Both the position numbers and the translations under genes were made by a program. Source: Lomentospora prolificans (taxonomy: Eukaryota; Ascomycota; Sordariomycetes; Microascales; Microascaceae). From it: a stretch of DNA of 64,000 bases. Positions 34,403-43,470 of the stretch are shown here, piece by piece. Within the stretch, counting starts at the first letter, position 1. Each line of letters begins with the position of its first letter. The notes under the pieces were generated by a model. That model had not been told where the DNA came from, did not search any database, and saw nothing but the letters and a program-made list of their open reading frames with translations. The DNA is taken from assembly GCA_029532625.1 (NCBI GenBank), contig JARFXM010000009.1, positions 3,410,001 through 3,474,000 on the forward strand, in the 5' to 3' direction.

Positions 34403-35328
34403 TTAGCTCTCCTCATCGCCAATCTATCAATTATTGTCAGTATATACCGGGATCGAACAGTGGATGGGCGTCACGGAAAAATCGTACCTTTGGCGCAAGG
34501 TAGAATCGGAGGTAGCTGGTCCCCGAGAGGTTGTACTCGACAAGGAGTGGCACTTCATTAGAGAGGCAAATCTTGACATGGGGAGAGAGGGCAGACGCCT
34601 TGCAAAAGTTGACAAGGTACTTGAGGGAGAAGGTAAGGGAGACTGGCTCAGTCAACTCGATGTTAACGTTCAGTTCTGGCTTGTCGATGTTGGTGTGGCT
34701 TCGGAGCGTGACAGATCCGTTGCCAATATCACCAGCACTCGAAAACTTGATTCCGTCCTTGCTAGCATCCAGGGTGACTAGGGAGGAGAACCACACGTCA
34801 ATATAACGGGATCAAGAGGTGACCCTACCACATGTGTCAAGGAAAGGAATACATACCCGAATCCGACATGGCCATCAAATCTGTGCAGATCCTCCGGAAC
34901 TCGCTCGAGGGCATAGAGACAGTGGCCGCATACTCAGTCTCGGGGATACCAAGGTGCTCTTGGTCAATATCCATGAGTTTGAGGTCGTATTCGCTGATGC
35001 GATCGTTCTCGCTGCTCTCGAATACGAGGTTAAGAGCGTCGGCTGAATCGTCAGCCTTGACGGTGAGGATATCCTCATTCTGTGCAGCACGTAGAACCCT
35101 GGTAAGCGAGCTGAGGTTGACACCAAGCGCGATGTTACGATCGCATCGGTAGGGAGAGAAAGCTTCGGCCTTGAGCATCATGGAGACAAGCGCGACGTGG
35201 CTGTTGTCCATGGCTTGGAGGGCGATTCCAGAGTCATTACAGTCGAAGTTACAGTCTTGGACGAGGTCCTTGATGGCATCCACCACCTTCTTCAGGACGT
35301 TAGCCTGTTCCAAACGTGCCTCGAGCAT
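34403..35328 (-). CDS. POL30: Proliferating cell nuclear antigen (DNA sliding clamp)
   Basis: Homotrimeric clamp for replicative polymerases and repair factors. Exons 35328-34857, 34777-34488 and 34423-34403, giving 260 aa. Introns are 79 and 64 nt, GT-AG. The start is the ATG of MLEARLEQANVLKKVVDAIK; nine in-frame upstream codons are ignored because PCNA begins at this Met. Signature segments are CNFDCNDSGIALQAMDNSHV, YRCDRNIALGVNL, the interdomain LMDIDQEHLGIPE and, across splice 2, FYLAPKIGDEES. The last exon encodes only IGDEES. Counting from Met1, Lys164 (DASK), the conserved ubiquitin/SUMO site, is present. It is divergent from CYP51, and the upstream region has three MCB-like boxes, consistent with S-phase expression. 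Confidence 0.98.
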
Positions 35329-35637
35329 TACTAAAGCCAGTAAGGTTAGATACACCGGGTTTAAGTTTTGACAATTTCTGTCGTGAGGAGAGTGTGGTTC
35401 GGCGGGGGGTTGTCAGCCAAAGGGATGCATACTGTCTTTCAAATGAGGGGTTGACTTCAGGCGGAATCTCGAGGTGGTGAATAAGTCGGGAAGAGGAATA
35501 AGGCAAGTATGGACGTTGAGCAAGAGGATATTGGGATATAGAATTGAGAGTTGAATGCAATTGTGAAGAGAAGAGGAACGATGATGGCGGAGACACAAAT
35601 CAAGTCCCAGGGATGGCTGAAGGAGGGGCCAGAAAAC

Positions 35638-35677
35638 ACGCGAAGACGCGTTTGGCTCAATTAAACCCACGACGCGG
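35638..35677. promoter_or_regulatory. Cluster of MCB-like boxes upstream of PCNA
   Basis: ACGCGA (35638-35643), perfect ACGCGT (35646-35651) and ACGCGG (35672-35677) within 40 bp, 310-350 bp upstream of the PCNA start. Clustered MluI boxes are the hallmark of MBF-regulated G1/S genes in yeasts. Function here is inferred. Confidence 0.6.
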
Positions 35678-36696
35678 GGCATTCAGTGTGGCTGCCTGCC
35701 CTATCTTTGTGCACTGTCTTCCAAGTCCCAACCATTGATTGGCCTTTTCAATTTAAGCCCACGGTAGAACCCGGCGACCGGCCTTCGGAATTGTATTATT
35801 GGGTATTACTCGTACAAGCGTGAGGAGATCAAGCTCGCCCATGGCAAAGATGAATTATCACGGTTCGCACTGTAGGGAGCTCTTTATGAGCAAGGAGTGT
35901 CTCACATGCTCAACCGCAAAGGGAAATTTTACAGTGACATCCCGGATAGCGAAGCAAATAGTAAGAAGGAGCCACCACCACGCCCACTCAACTTCTTAGA
36001 AAGAGGCATTCAGTTTCTGCAAATGCCGGACTCCGATGTGAGGCGTACTCGTAAACGCGATTGGGTAGGCGAATCGAGACTCGCAGTCGAATCCCGCTCC
36101 AGGCAGTGTACCGTAGACTTCTAAGAGTAAAAGTCGTAGCCGCGCTGTGGTTGACCATGCGCGTGGCGGCCAAATTATCGAGATCGTGTTCGGCTTTGAG
36201 CCGCGATTACGTACTGGTCTCAGAGAGAAAGATCTCCAGAAATGAACACTCAGGAGCTTGTCAGCAAAGACCCTCTTGACAAGGAATGACGAGCCAATGC
36301 GGTGGCAGACGATTGGAAGCAGAGAATCTCGCATCGAAAGATGTTCATGGAGGGTGGGTCCAGTATACGAATACGAATAGGATCCCATTGGTCAGTTCCC
36401 CAGGCTTCTCCCATTTTGGAGGATCCAGCACCAGAAAGGTACAAAGGCCAAAGGTTCCGACAGGATTATTAGAGTGCACACGAATTATGATTGCCTACCT
36501 ACCACTGCATTGGGCACTTGGCGCTGGCAGGTCCGTCACCACAACTTTTGAGGTCGACACATGTTAAGCAGTCCCTTACCCAACGAAGGCTTGGCTGGGC
36601 TAATTCGTACAATATTAAATTCCGCCCCTGACACTTCTTTCTTTATCGTGGCCTTTTTCTCGAGTCCCTCTGCTCTCCCCTCCCTCGACCTTACCC

Positions 36697-36702
36697 TATA
36701 TA
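36697..36702 (+). promoter_or_regulatory. TATA box of CYP51
   Basis: TATATA in CCCTATATAGGATG, 62 bp before the CYP51 start and just after a CT-rich stretch. This spacing allows a short leader of about 30 nt. Confidence 0.5.
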
Positions 36703-36763
36703 GGATGAGCTATTGATAGGACGCCGTTCACCTCACCTTTATCACCTCTCTTCTTTCGCCACA

Positions 36764-38488
36764 ATGGGTGTTTTTCAACAGGCCATTGAGCCTCTCCAGG
36801 AGGCCTTTCAACAACTCGGAATAGCATCCCAAGTTGGAGTCGCCTTCGTTGCTTTTGTCATCCTTTCCGTCGTCCTCAACGTTGCGAATCAAATTCTCCT
36901 CAAGAACCCCAATGAGCCTCCCGTAGTATTCCATCTCTTTCCCCTCATTGGAAGCACCGTCGAATATGGCATTGATCCTCCCCGGTTTTTCAAGAAGATG
37001 CGAGCCAAGGTTGGTCGAGACTCAAAACGGACTCACGCGCGTGCGACTCGATTGTATGTTAACACGAATTACCTAGTATGGCGATGTCTTCACCTTCATT
37101 CTACTCGGCAAGAAGACAACCGTTTGTGTTGGTACCAAGGGCAACGATTTCATTCTCAACGGCAAGCTACGCGAGGTGAACGCCGAGGAAATCTACACCG
37201 TCTTGACCACTCCAGTTTTCGGTAGGGATGTCGTCTACGACTGCCCCAACGCCAAACTCATGGAGCAGAAGAAGGTGCGGAAAATATTCCGTGACATGTT
37301 TTTCTAGACTGTTTGGCCAAATACTAATACAACTGCTTTTCTTAGTTCATGAAGGCCTCTCTGACCACTGACGCCTTCCGCAGCTACGTCCCTATCATTA
37401 CTGGCGAAGTGCAAAACTACTTCAAGAACAACCCCAATTTTAAAGGCAATTCGGGCACCATGAATGTTGCCAAAGCCATGGCGCAGATCACCATCTTCAC
37501 CGCGTCACACAGTCTCCAGGGCAAGGAGATCCGCGACCAGTTTGACGAGACTCTCGCGGATCTCTACCACGACCTCGACATGGGCTTCACGCCTATCAAT
37601 TTCATTCTCCACTGGGCTCCTCTCCCCTGGAACAAGAAACGGGATCACGCCCAGCGCACCGTTGCCAAGATCTACATGAACACCATCAAGAAGCGACGTG
37701 AGGAGGGTCGAACCGAGGGCCTCGATGTCATGAGCCGTTTGATGAATTCCACTTATAAGTCGGGTGTTAAGGTGCCCGACCATGAGATCGCCCACATGAT
37801 GATTGCGCTTCTCATGGCTGGTCAGCACTCTTCCTCTTCCACCAGCGCCTGGATCATGCTTCGCCTAGCCCAAAACCCCCATATCATGGAAGAGCTCTAC
37901 CAGGAACAAGTTCGCGTCCTCGGCGCCGACCTTCCCCCGCTGCAGTATGAAGATCTTGCCAAACTTCCCCTCAACCAAGCAATTATCAAGGAAACCCTTC
38001 GAATGCACGCCCCCATTCACTCCATCATGAGGGCTGTCAAGAGCCCGATGCCGGTTCCCGGATCCAAATGGGTCATCCCTACTAGCCACACTCTGCTCGC
38101 TGCTCCAGGCCTTTCTGCTAGCGATCCTCAGTACTTCCCTAATCCCGATCTTTGGGACCCCCATCGATGGGAGCAAGACTCGCCTAACGCACCTACTATT
38201 GTCCGCCAAGAAATTGAGGAGGACGACGAGAAGATTGACTATGGCTACGGTCTCGTGAGCAAGGGCGCTGGATCTCCCTATCTTCCATTTGGTGCAGGCA
38301 GGCACCGATGCATTGGTGAACACTTCGCTAACGTTCAACTCCAAACTATTGTTGCCAACATTGTCAGGATGTTCAAGTTCAGGAATGTTGATGGCAGCAA
38401 CACCATTATCGGCACTGACTACCAGTCGCTCTTCTCGCGCCCGCTGGAACCTTGTAACATCCACTGGGAACTGCGCGACGAGGCCTAA
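36764..38488 (+). CDS. CYP51: Sterol 14-alpha-demethylase CYP51 (B-type)
   Basis: ER-membrane cytochrome P450 that removes the 14-alpha-methyl group of lanosterol/eburicol in ergosterol synthesis; the azole target. Exons 36764-37009, 37077-37274 and 37346-38488 give 528 aa; introns are 67 and 71 nt. An N-terminal membrane anchor covers about residues 22-45. The CYP51 signature YTVLTTPVFGRDVVYDCPN is in exon 2. Helix I is MAGQHSSSSTSAW, ExxR is KETLRMH, and the heme loop FGAGRHRCIGE has ligand Cys near 470. Tyr136 in VVYDCPN, a position often changed in azole-resistant fungi, is the usual Tyr, and YGYGLVSKG is also unchanged, so nothing visible here suggests target-site resistance. Similarity to Fusarium-type CYP51B is remembered, not searched. 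Confidence 0.97.
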
Positions 38489-38863
38489 GAGAGTTTGTGA
38501 GGATCAGAAATCTACATAATGAGCTGTAATAGCATGTACATATTAAAAGACATGGCGTGGATCACGGGTTGGCCGGTTTCATCATCTTCTCACTCACTCT
38601 CGACACCAAGTAAAGGTGCACTCGAGGAATTTGGATAAGTCAACGAGGTGGAGCGGCCAGAGAATGCCTTGCAATGACGCGGAACACAGGAACAAAAAAG
38701 ATATTAATGTGCTATACTATTGACTAATATACTATCTTCACTTCTAAACTGCGTCGTTGAACATATTAAATGCTCAAGGGGCTTGCTTTCCTGTGACTTG
38801 GAGAAGTAAAAGAACAGGCATCTCGCCTAACTTTAATTAAACAATCTCGTGGAGTCATTCCAA
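38489..38863. other. Convergent 3' region CYP51 / DUF3074 gene
   Basis: About 375 bp between two converging stops. It is AT-rich near 38700-38770 and probably holds both polyadenylation regions. No gene. Confidence 0.55.
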
Positions 38864-40051
38864 CTAGGTTTCCGGTTTGACAGCAGATACGTCTTTCGTA
38901 GCACTCTCAGTCCCGCCAGCATTTGACGTACCTTGGTCTTTGGGAGGGACTGAGGGTGGCTGATCGCTCCCAGCAGTGTCGACTTTGACCTGACTTGCCT
39001 CTCTGTTGTATACTGCAGCAGATTCTCGCTTGGTGTTCTGCGCAGCATCGATAGCTTCGGGGATACGGCCGCTGAATCCCTCGCCATCCTGGGCGGGACT
39101 ATCTTTCTTATTGTGTGGGGTGGAGCTGGGAGCATCATTGGCTTCCGCCTTAGGCCTCTCCTTTTCGATCCATGAGAGGAAGAGCGAGACATCTTTTGCG
39201 ACTTGCCCTGGCACTGCCATTGCCTGTACCCAGAGCGGAAGAACGCCTCTCGCATCCGACACTGTGGCCATGATCCACTCAATCTCTCCCGTATCCAACT
39301 TCCTCACCCTCTCAACGCTGGTGTAAGCTCCCACAACGGGCCCCTTTTCTTTGGAGAGCACGGCTTCGGGAGCGTTTGAGAAGTCGTTGATGGCGATAGA
39401 CACGACGACAAACTCCCTAGCTTCGCCGGCCGCGGAAGCGGTCATTTGCAAAACCGCAAAGACCCGGTCCTTTAGCGGAGCGCCAATGTTATGCTTCGAC
39501 TCATGCACCTTCAACGTAAAGTCCTGCCAGATCAGCCCGCCCTCTTCAGCTTCGACGCCGGAACAATCCCACTCCAGAGGCGTATGGACGCGCCTGATGT
39601 TGGGCGTGAAATCCTCCTCGGCCTCGGCGTGGTGGACCTTGATGGCCGACACGAACTCGTCCCAGCTCGCGGTGCCCTTACGGGCAGTGTCCTCGTGGAC
39701 GCTGCGGCGGCAGGCCCAGACTTCGGAGTGAAGTTTTGTCGCCTGGTCGTGACCGTGCGCGAGCTGGCTGCGGGCCATGACGAGCTCGAGCTCAGCGACG
39801 GGGATGATGCGTTCGAGAACCTCGACAGGCGCCGAAGAGCCCGGGAACGTTTTTGTACCTTTGGATTTCCAGAGGGAGTCATCTTCGGAGGGGCCGGCCC
39901 GCGGCGATATAGTATCTAGGAAGGGGACGGCTTCTTGGAGGATGGCCATGAGGAACGGGGCGAGGTCGTCGGAGGCGACGCCTGGAGGGGGGATGTCTGT
40001 GAGGGGAAGGCCCCAAAGGCGGATGAGAGGGCCGAGCCGGTGTAATGACAT
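38864..40051 (-). CDS. DUF3074 / START-like lipid-binding-fold protein
   Basis: Single exon, 395 aa. The family is a fungal-specific START-like domain (DUF3074, PF11274) with no well-defined role. The domain covers roughly residues 85-300: WACRRSVHEDTARKGTASWDEF, then HHAEAEEDFTPNIRRVHTPLEW, a beta-rich centre (FAVLQMTASAAGEAREFVVVSIAIND) and the end LWVQAMAVPGQVAKDVSLFL with SWIEKER. The pattern of beta strands around a long C-terminal helix fits a hydrophobic-ligand cavity. The last 90 residues are polar and disordered. It converges on CYP51; a link with sterols is tempting but is inference only. There is no signal peptide or membrane segment. Confidence 0.85.
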   Translation of the reverse strand: MSLHRLGPLIRLWGLPLTDIPPPGVASDDLAPFLMAILQEAVPFLDTISPRAGPSEDDSLWKSKGTKTFPGSSAPVEVLERIIPVAELELVMARSQLAHGHDQATKLHSEVWACRRSVHEDTARKGTASWDEFVSAIKVHHAEAEEDFTPNIRRVHTPLEWDCSGVEAEEGGLIWQDFTLKVHESKHNIGAPLKDRVFAVLQMTASAAGEAREFVVVSIAINDFSNAPEAVLSKEKGPVVGAYTSVERVRKLDTGEIEWIMATVSDARGVLPLWVQAMAVPGQVAKDVSLFLSWIEKERPKAEANDAPSSTPHNKKDSPAQDGEGFSGRIPEAIDAAQNTKRESAAVYNREASQVKVDTAGSDQPPSVPPKDQGTSNAGGTESATKDVSAVKPET

Positions 40052-41026
40052 TGATGCTGCTACGTCTGGTATGTTCTCGCTTATGGTTTATATGCTATTG
40101 AATGTTTCTAGGAATATAAATGATGGAGGTCTTGAAATACAATAGTTTGTCGGTCGCAGGGATAGAAAGATGGTGAGTGCAGACACAGCACTAGTTGTGC
40201 TGAGAGAGTTCGAAGCTAGAGATACTCTCAACTTCAATCTGCCAGTGATTATTTGATGAATGTAGTCAATTCGGCTTTCGATGCTCAGACATACACGCAA
40301 CGGCGCGAGGATCATACCCACCTTATAATGCACAAGGTCTCAAGCCCACACCTCACGATCTAATCTTATCCGCAGCATAGATGTGGAGTTTCATTAGATC
40401 TTCCGCCGATATGAAAAATTACGGAGATGTTTTGTTTGGGGAAGAAACTGTTTCGTTCGACGCCCATACCCGCTACGAACACACGCACACACACATACAC
40501 ACACACACTCACGCCCACACAACACGAATCTTCGATGCGCCGATCATTCTTTGTTGTGAGGTCCCCCCCCGGCTCCCCCCTCAACATGCGGTCGACCTTC
40601 ATCAGCGCCCCGTTTCCCCTTGTCACTCACGACTACCGCTCGTGATTGGGTCTCTGCGGATATTTGAAGCAAGCTCTGGCGGCCGAGGACGTCATGGCAT
40701 GAGGATCGTGATCGAATGCGGAGTGGCTTGACAGGAACTCCACGACTTGAATAGTCTGAACTTTGACCCCTTGATTTAAGACGAAACAACGCACCTGCCT
40801 TACAGGGATGGTGCTGCTTCGGGATCAGCAGTGTAGCAGCGGGTGAGGCGTTATTGGTGAGGTTGGATTTTGTTTGTTAAACGTTATCGCGCGCAGGTGT
40901 CGCATTGCTAGGCGAATGAGAGATACGGCTGTTGGCACCTATACAAAGTATGTAGATGTTCTTACACCACACGCACGATCAAGCCTTTCCTGAGCAGTAA
41001 ACCATCTTGTATGCAGCCTGACAGCT
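40052..41026. other. Intergenic region with CA repeat
   Basis: About 975 bp containing the promoter of the DUF3074 gene and the 3' end of the CENP-K-like gene. It includes an (AC)n-rich microsatellite, listed separately. No gene supported. Confidence 0.5.
40479..40525 (+). repeat. (AC)n-rich imperfect microsatellite
   Basis: Imperfect AC/CA repeat interrupted by single G and T bases, ending in ACGCCCACACAACAC. Seen directly. Confidence 0.85.
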
Positions 41027-42070
41027 CTAATCATCAATCTCTCTCCCAAAATCGATGAGCCTTAACCTCGTCGCATCCTTGGGATGGAATTGCGCAGCCT
41101 TGGCTCTCACCAGGAATCGTGCAGCAGCCGATTCTTTTTCGATAGTCACATACGACGCTGCCGTATTCCCCTTTGCATCTATGAGCTGGTTCAATAGGTC
41201 TTCCGTGAGTTTCTTCATCTCTGCTCCAGCCGCCAAAGTCTCATCCAAGTCCTCTCTGTTCGCCTGCTCGCCGCCTCCCCAAAGGTCATCTAGACGGCGC
41301 TGCCTCTTGTCTTCGTTTTGCTTCGCCTTCTTTGGTCTCCCACGCGCGTCGAACCCACCAGCAAGGTCCGACTCATCAACGTCCATCATGTCACTTACAA
41401 CGGGGCCACCTAATTCTTCAGCCGCTAGCAGCGGGGCTAGCCTGTCTTCGACAAACTTCTTGTATGCTTTGAATAAGCGCGCCGTCTCCTTATCGTAATG
41501 TTTCCTTTCCTCCCGCAACTTATTGAGGCGTTCTCTAGCAACGTCCTCGGGTGTCACTTCCATCTCACTCTCCTGTTCCTTCTTAAGCGACTCTATTCGT
41601 TCTTTGAGCGCCGCGGACAGTGCCTCTTGGTCGTCGAGTTCCGCGCGACTCTTGTCTAGTTGGCGCTTGGCGTCGGCAAGTGTTGTTTGCTGCGATTCGA
41701 GATAGGCGCGTGATTCGAGAATGGTCTGATGCGTCTTTCGAAGGGCTAATAATGCGGGGAGCACCGAATCCGGAAAGGGAAGAAAGGGTTCAGACTGCGC
41801 GAGGTCTTCGAAGGCTTGCTTCATCACGGTCGCGGCGGCGGCGGGAAACTGGATGGTTTCGGGACAGGGAGATGTCTCGGCTCGCAACTGGCATTGAGAG
41901 TTAGCAATTAAGGGAGCGATGCGCCTCTTGGCTTTGCCTGTCTGAAGACGTACTTTTTCCAGTTCTTCTTCATGCTCGCGAACCTGCTTCTGCAGTTCTT
42001 TGAGAGTGAAATCTAGGTTTCGCTTGTAGAGTTCCCCACGGCTGTCGCCGCGTTCGTCTTGCGAGCTCAT
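41027..42070 (-). CDS. CENP-K-like kinetochore protein (Sim4/Mcm22 type), tentative
   Basis: Single exon, 347 aa. Long coiled coils occupy about residues 18-50 and 105-210. An acidic-basic linker (DMMDVDESDLAGGFDARGRP) follows, then a short conserved C-terminal helix. The ending RAKAAQFHPKDATRLRLIDF resembles the C-terminus of CENP-K (human ...RHPEDPSRIRLEAF, from memory), a subunit of the inner-kinetochore CCAN (Sim4 in fission yeast). This single motif plus the coiled-coil build is the basis of the call, so it is moderate. It could instead be another coiled-coil chromosome or cytoskeletal protein. It is divergent from the mL54 gene, with a TCGCGT box between them. Confidence 0.65.
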   Translation of the reverse strand: MSSQDERGDSRGELYKRNLDFTLKELQKQVREHEEELEKVRLQTGKAKRRIAPLIANSQCQLRAETSPCPETIQFPAAAATVMKQAFEDLAQSEPFLPFPDSVLPALLALRKTHQTILESRAYLESQQTTLADAKRQLDKSRAELDDQEALSAALKERIESLKKEQESEMEVTPEDVARERLNKLREERKHYDKETARLFKAYKKFVEDRLAPLLAAEELGGPVVSDMMDVDESDLAGGFDARGRPKKAKQNEDKRQRRLDDLWGGGEQANREDLDETLAAGAEMKKLTEDLLNQLIDAKGNTAASYVTIEKESAAARFLVRAKAAQFHPKDATRLRLIDFGREIDD

Positions 42071-42425
42071 TGAGTGAGTTGAAATACGGGCCGGGTTAGG
42101 AGCAAATGATATTTAGCGTGTAAATGAGTGAGCCTCCCAAACTCCCTAATCCGACCGAAATTCTCCTACAAAGGTACTTTTTTCTTTCTCCTCGTCAATT
42201 CAGGTTTCCTGGAGGTTGTCAAGTCGCGTCACTTGGGGTGGGTGAAGCGGGAGGAATATAATTAAAGCAGTCCGTGAGACGCACAGTGTGAGCTTATGCA
42301 AGGCTGCACATCCTCTAAGCAAACTTGGACCTCGCCCGAATTTTCTGTTGACCCAAAACGTCCCATCCTTCAACAAGGCCACACGACACCCGCGCCACAA
42401 CCCGCATACGGCAGTCCTCGCCATC
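42071..42425. other. Short divergent promoter, CENP-K-like / mL54
   Basis: 355 bp shared by two divergent genes. Contains TCGCGT at 42224-42229 in AAGTCGCGTCACTTG. No TATA box is obvious. Confidence 0.55.
42224..42229. promoter_or_regulatory. MCB-like box between CENP-K-like and mL54 genes
   Basis: TCGCGT (reverse complement ACGCGA), about 155 bp upstream of the CENP-K-like start. A weak single match to the MluI cell-cycle box core. Confidence 0.3.
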
Positions 42426-43115
42426 ATGATCTGCCGCCTATGCCTTAGGAGGGCCTCTGCCCTCGCACGGAAACCTTATATCGCTGCCGCGCGCCCCTTC
42501 TCCGCCCTCCCGGCTCGTTTCAACGCCTCTGAGGCCGCAGCCCCTAAATTCTCCACGCCGACGACTGAGCCCGGCCAGGATGACGCAAAGGCTCCCGCCG
42601 CCGAACCAAAATCGTCGTGCGCTCCTGGAACCGTCCTTACGGGTTTGAACTTTTTGAAGGGGAAGCAGGATCCCGTGGCGCTACCGGACGAGGAATATCC
42701 CGAATGGCTGTGGAGGTGCCTCGAGTACCCGGAGAAGCTTCAATCCGCTGATGCCGGCGCGGCTGATGAGTTTTGTGAGTTTTCAGCTGTTGTTGTGGAT
42801 GGGCTTCCGTCAAGTACATCGGCGAGACACTCATGCTAACCCAACCTTACTTCCCTAGCCAAATCCAAGAAGCAACGACGACTTGCCGCCAAGAAACAGC
42901 GACAACTCGAGGCCAAGATCCTCGCCTCCGGAGATGTCGAGGCGCTGGCTCCCAAGATACCCCTTCAACACCAAACTGTCAACCTACCCGATGGAGGAGA
43001 TGGCTCCGTTTCCCAGGTTCTGGAGGCGGCCGCTCGTCGCGACGAATTGAAGAAAGCAATGAGGATGGAGCGCAAGGCCAAGATCAAGGAGGCCAACTAC
43101 CTCAAATCTATGTAA
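42426..43115 (+). CDS. MRPL37: Mitochondrial large-subunit ribosomal protein mL54
   Basis: Structural protein of the mitochondrial 54S subunit. Exons 42426-42774 and 42859-43115, 201 aa, with an 84-nt GT-AG intron (donor GTGAGT, acceptor CCCTAG). The first roughly 40 residues (MICRLCLRRASALARKPYIA) are rich in Arg, Ala and Ser with no acidic residue, a mitochondrial presequence. The family core is GTVLTGLNFLKGKQDPVALP followed by DEEYPEWLW, the mL54/MRPL37 signature. After the splice the C-terminus is very basic (SKSKKQRRLAAKKQRQLEAK) and ends LKKAMRMERKAKIKEANYLK. The start is the first ATG after the CT-rich upstream sequence; an earlier in-frame codon is not ATG. Confidence 0.95.
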
Positions 43116-43470
43116 CGAGCCATCGACCTCTGTACTCGAGTGTATGTGGGACAGCATTATCAAAACATGGATAGACCGTCTTGATAATTGTACATTATTA
43201 GAGTGTATTTATAAAAAAAATAAGACCCTTCGTGCGATACGCTTACATCCGTGTCAGGTAATGGTTTTCCTGGGTAATACTGGTTTCACATGTCATGTCT
43301 TTTGATTTTGCCATCTGGTCCTATCTATTTTAATCGACTACTATGCCGCCATGGGTATTCGCATTTACGTGACTCTTCTCCGTCATTCCACTAGGCTCTC
43401 TCAATGGCAAATTCACCTGTCTTAGATCTATCAGACTGTAGCATCTTCAGCTCTGCTTCGTCACCTTCGC
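43116..43470. other. Convergent 3' region mL54 / TAF7
   Basis: 355 bp between two converging stops. AT-rich near 43190-43225 with a poly-A tract on the plus strand, probably the mL54 polyadenylation region. No gene. Confidence 0.55.

Larger units (their letters stand above)
35329..36763. other. Divergent promoter region, PCNA / CYP51
   Basis: About 1.4 kb between two divergent genes. The left part carries MCB-like boxes for PCNA. The right part has a CT-rich stretch (36630-36690) and a TATA box for CYP51. Short frames in between have no recognisable content. Confidence 0.55.

Noticed and set aside
37077..37274. Possible azole-resistance changes in CYP51
   Set aside because: Tyr136 and the YGYGLVSKG segment have the usual residues; nothing unusual is visible.
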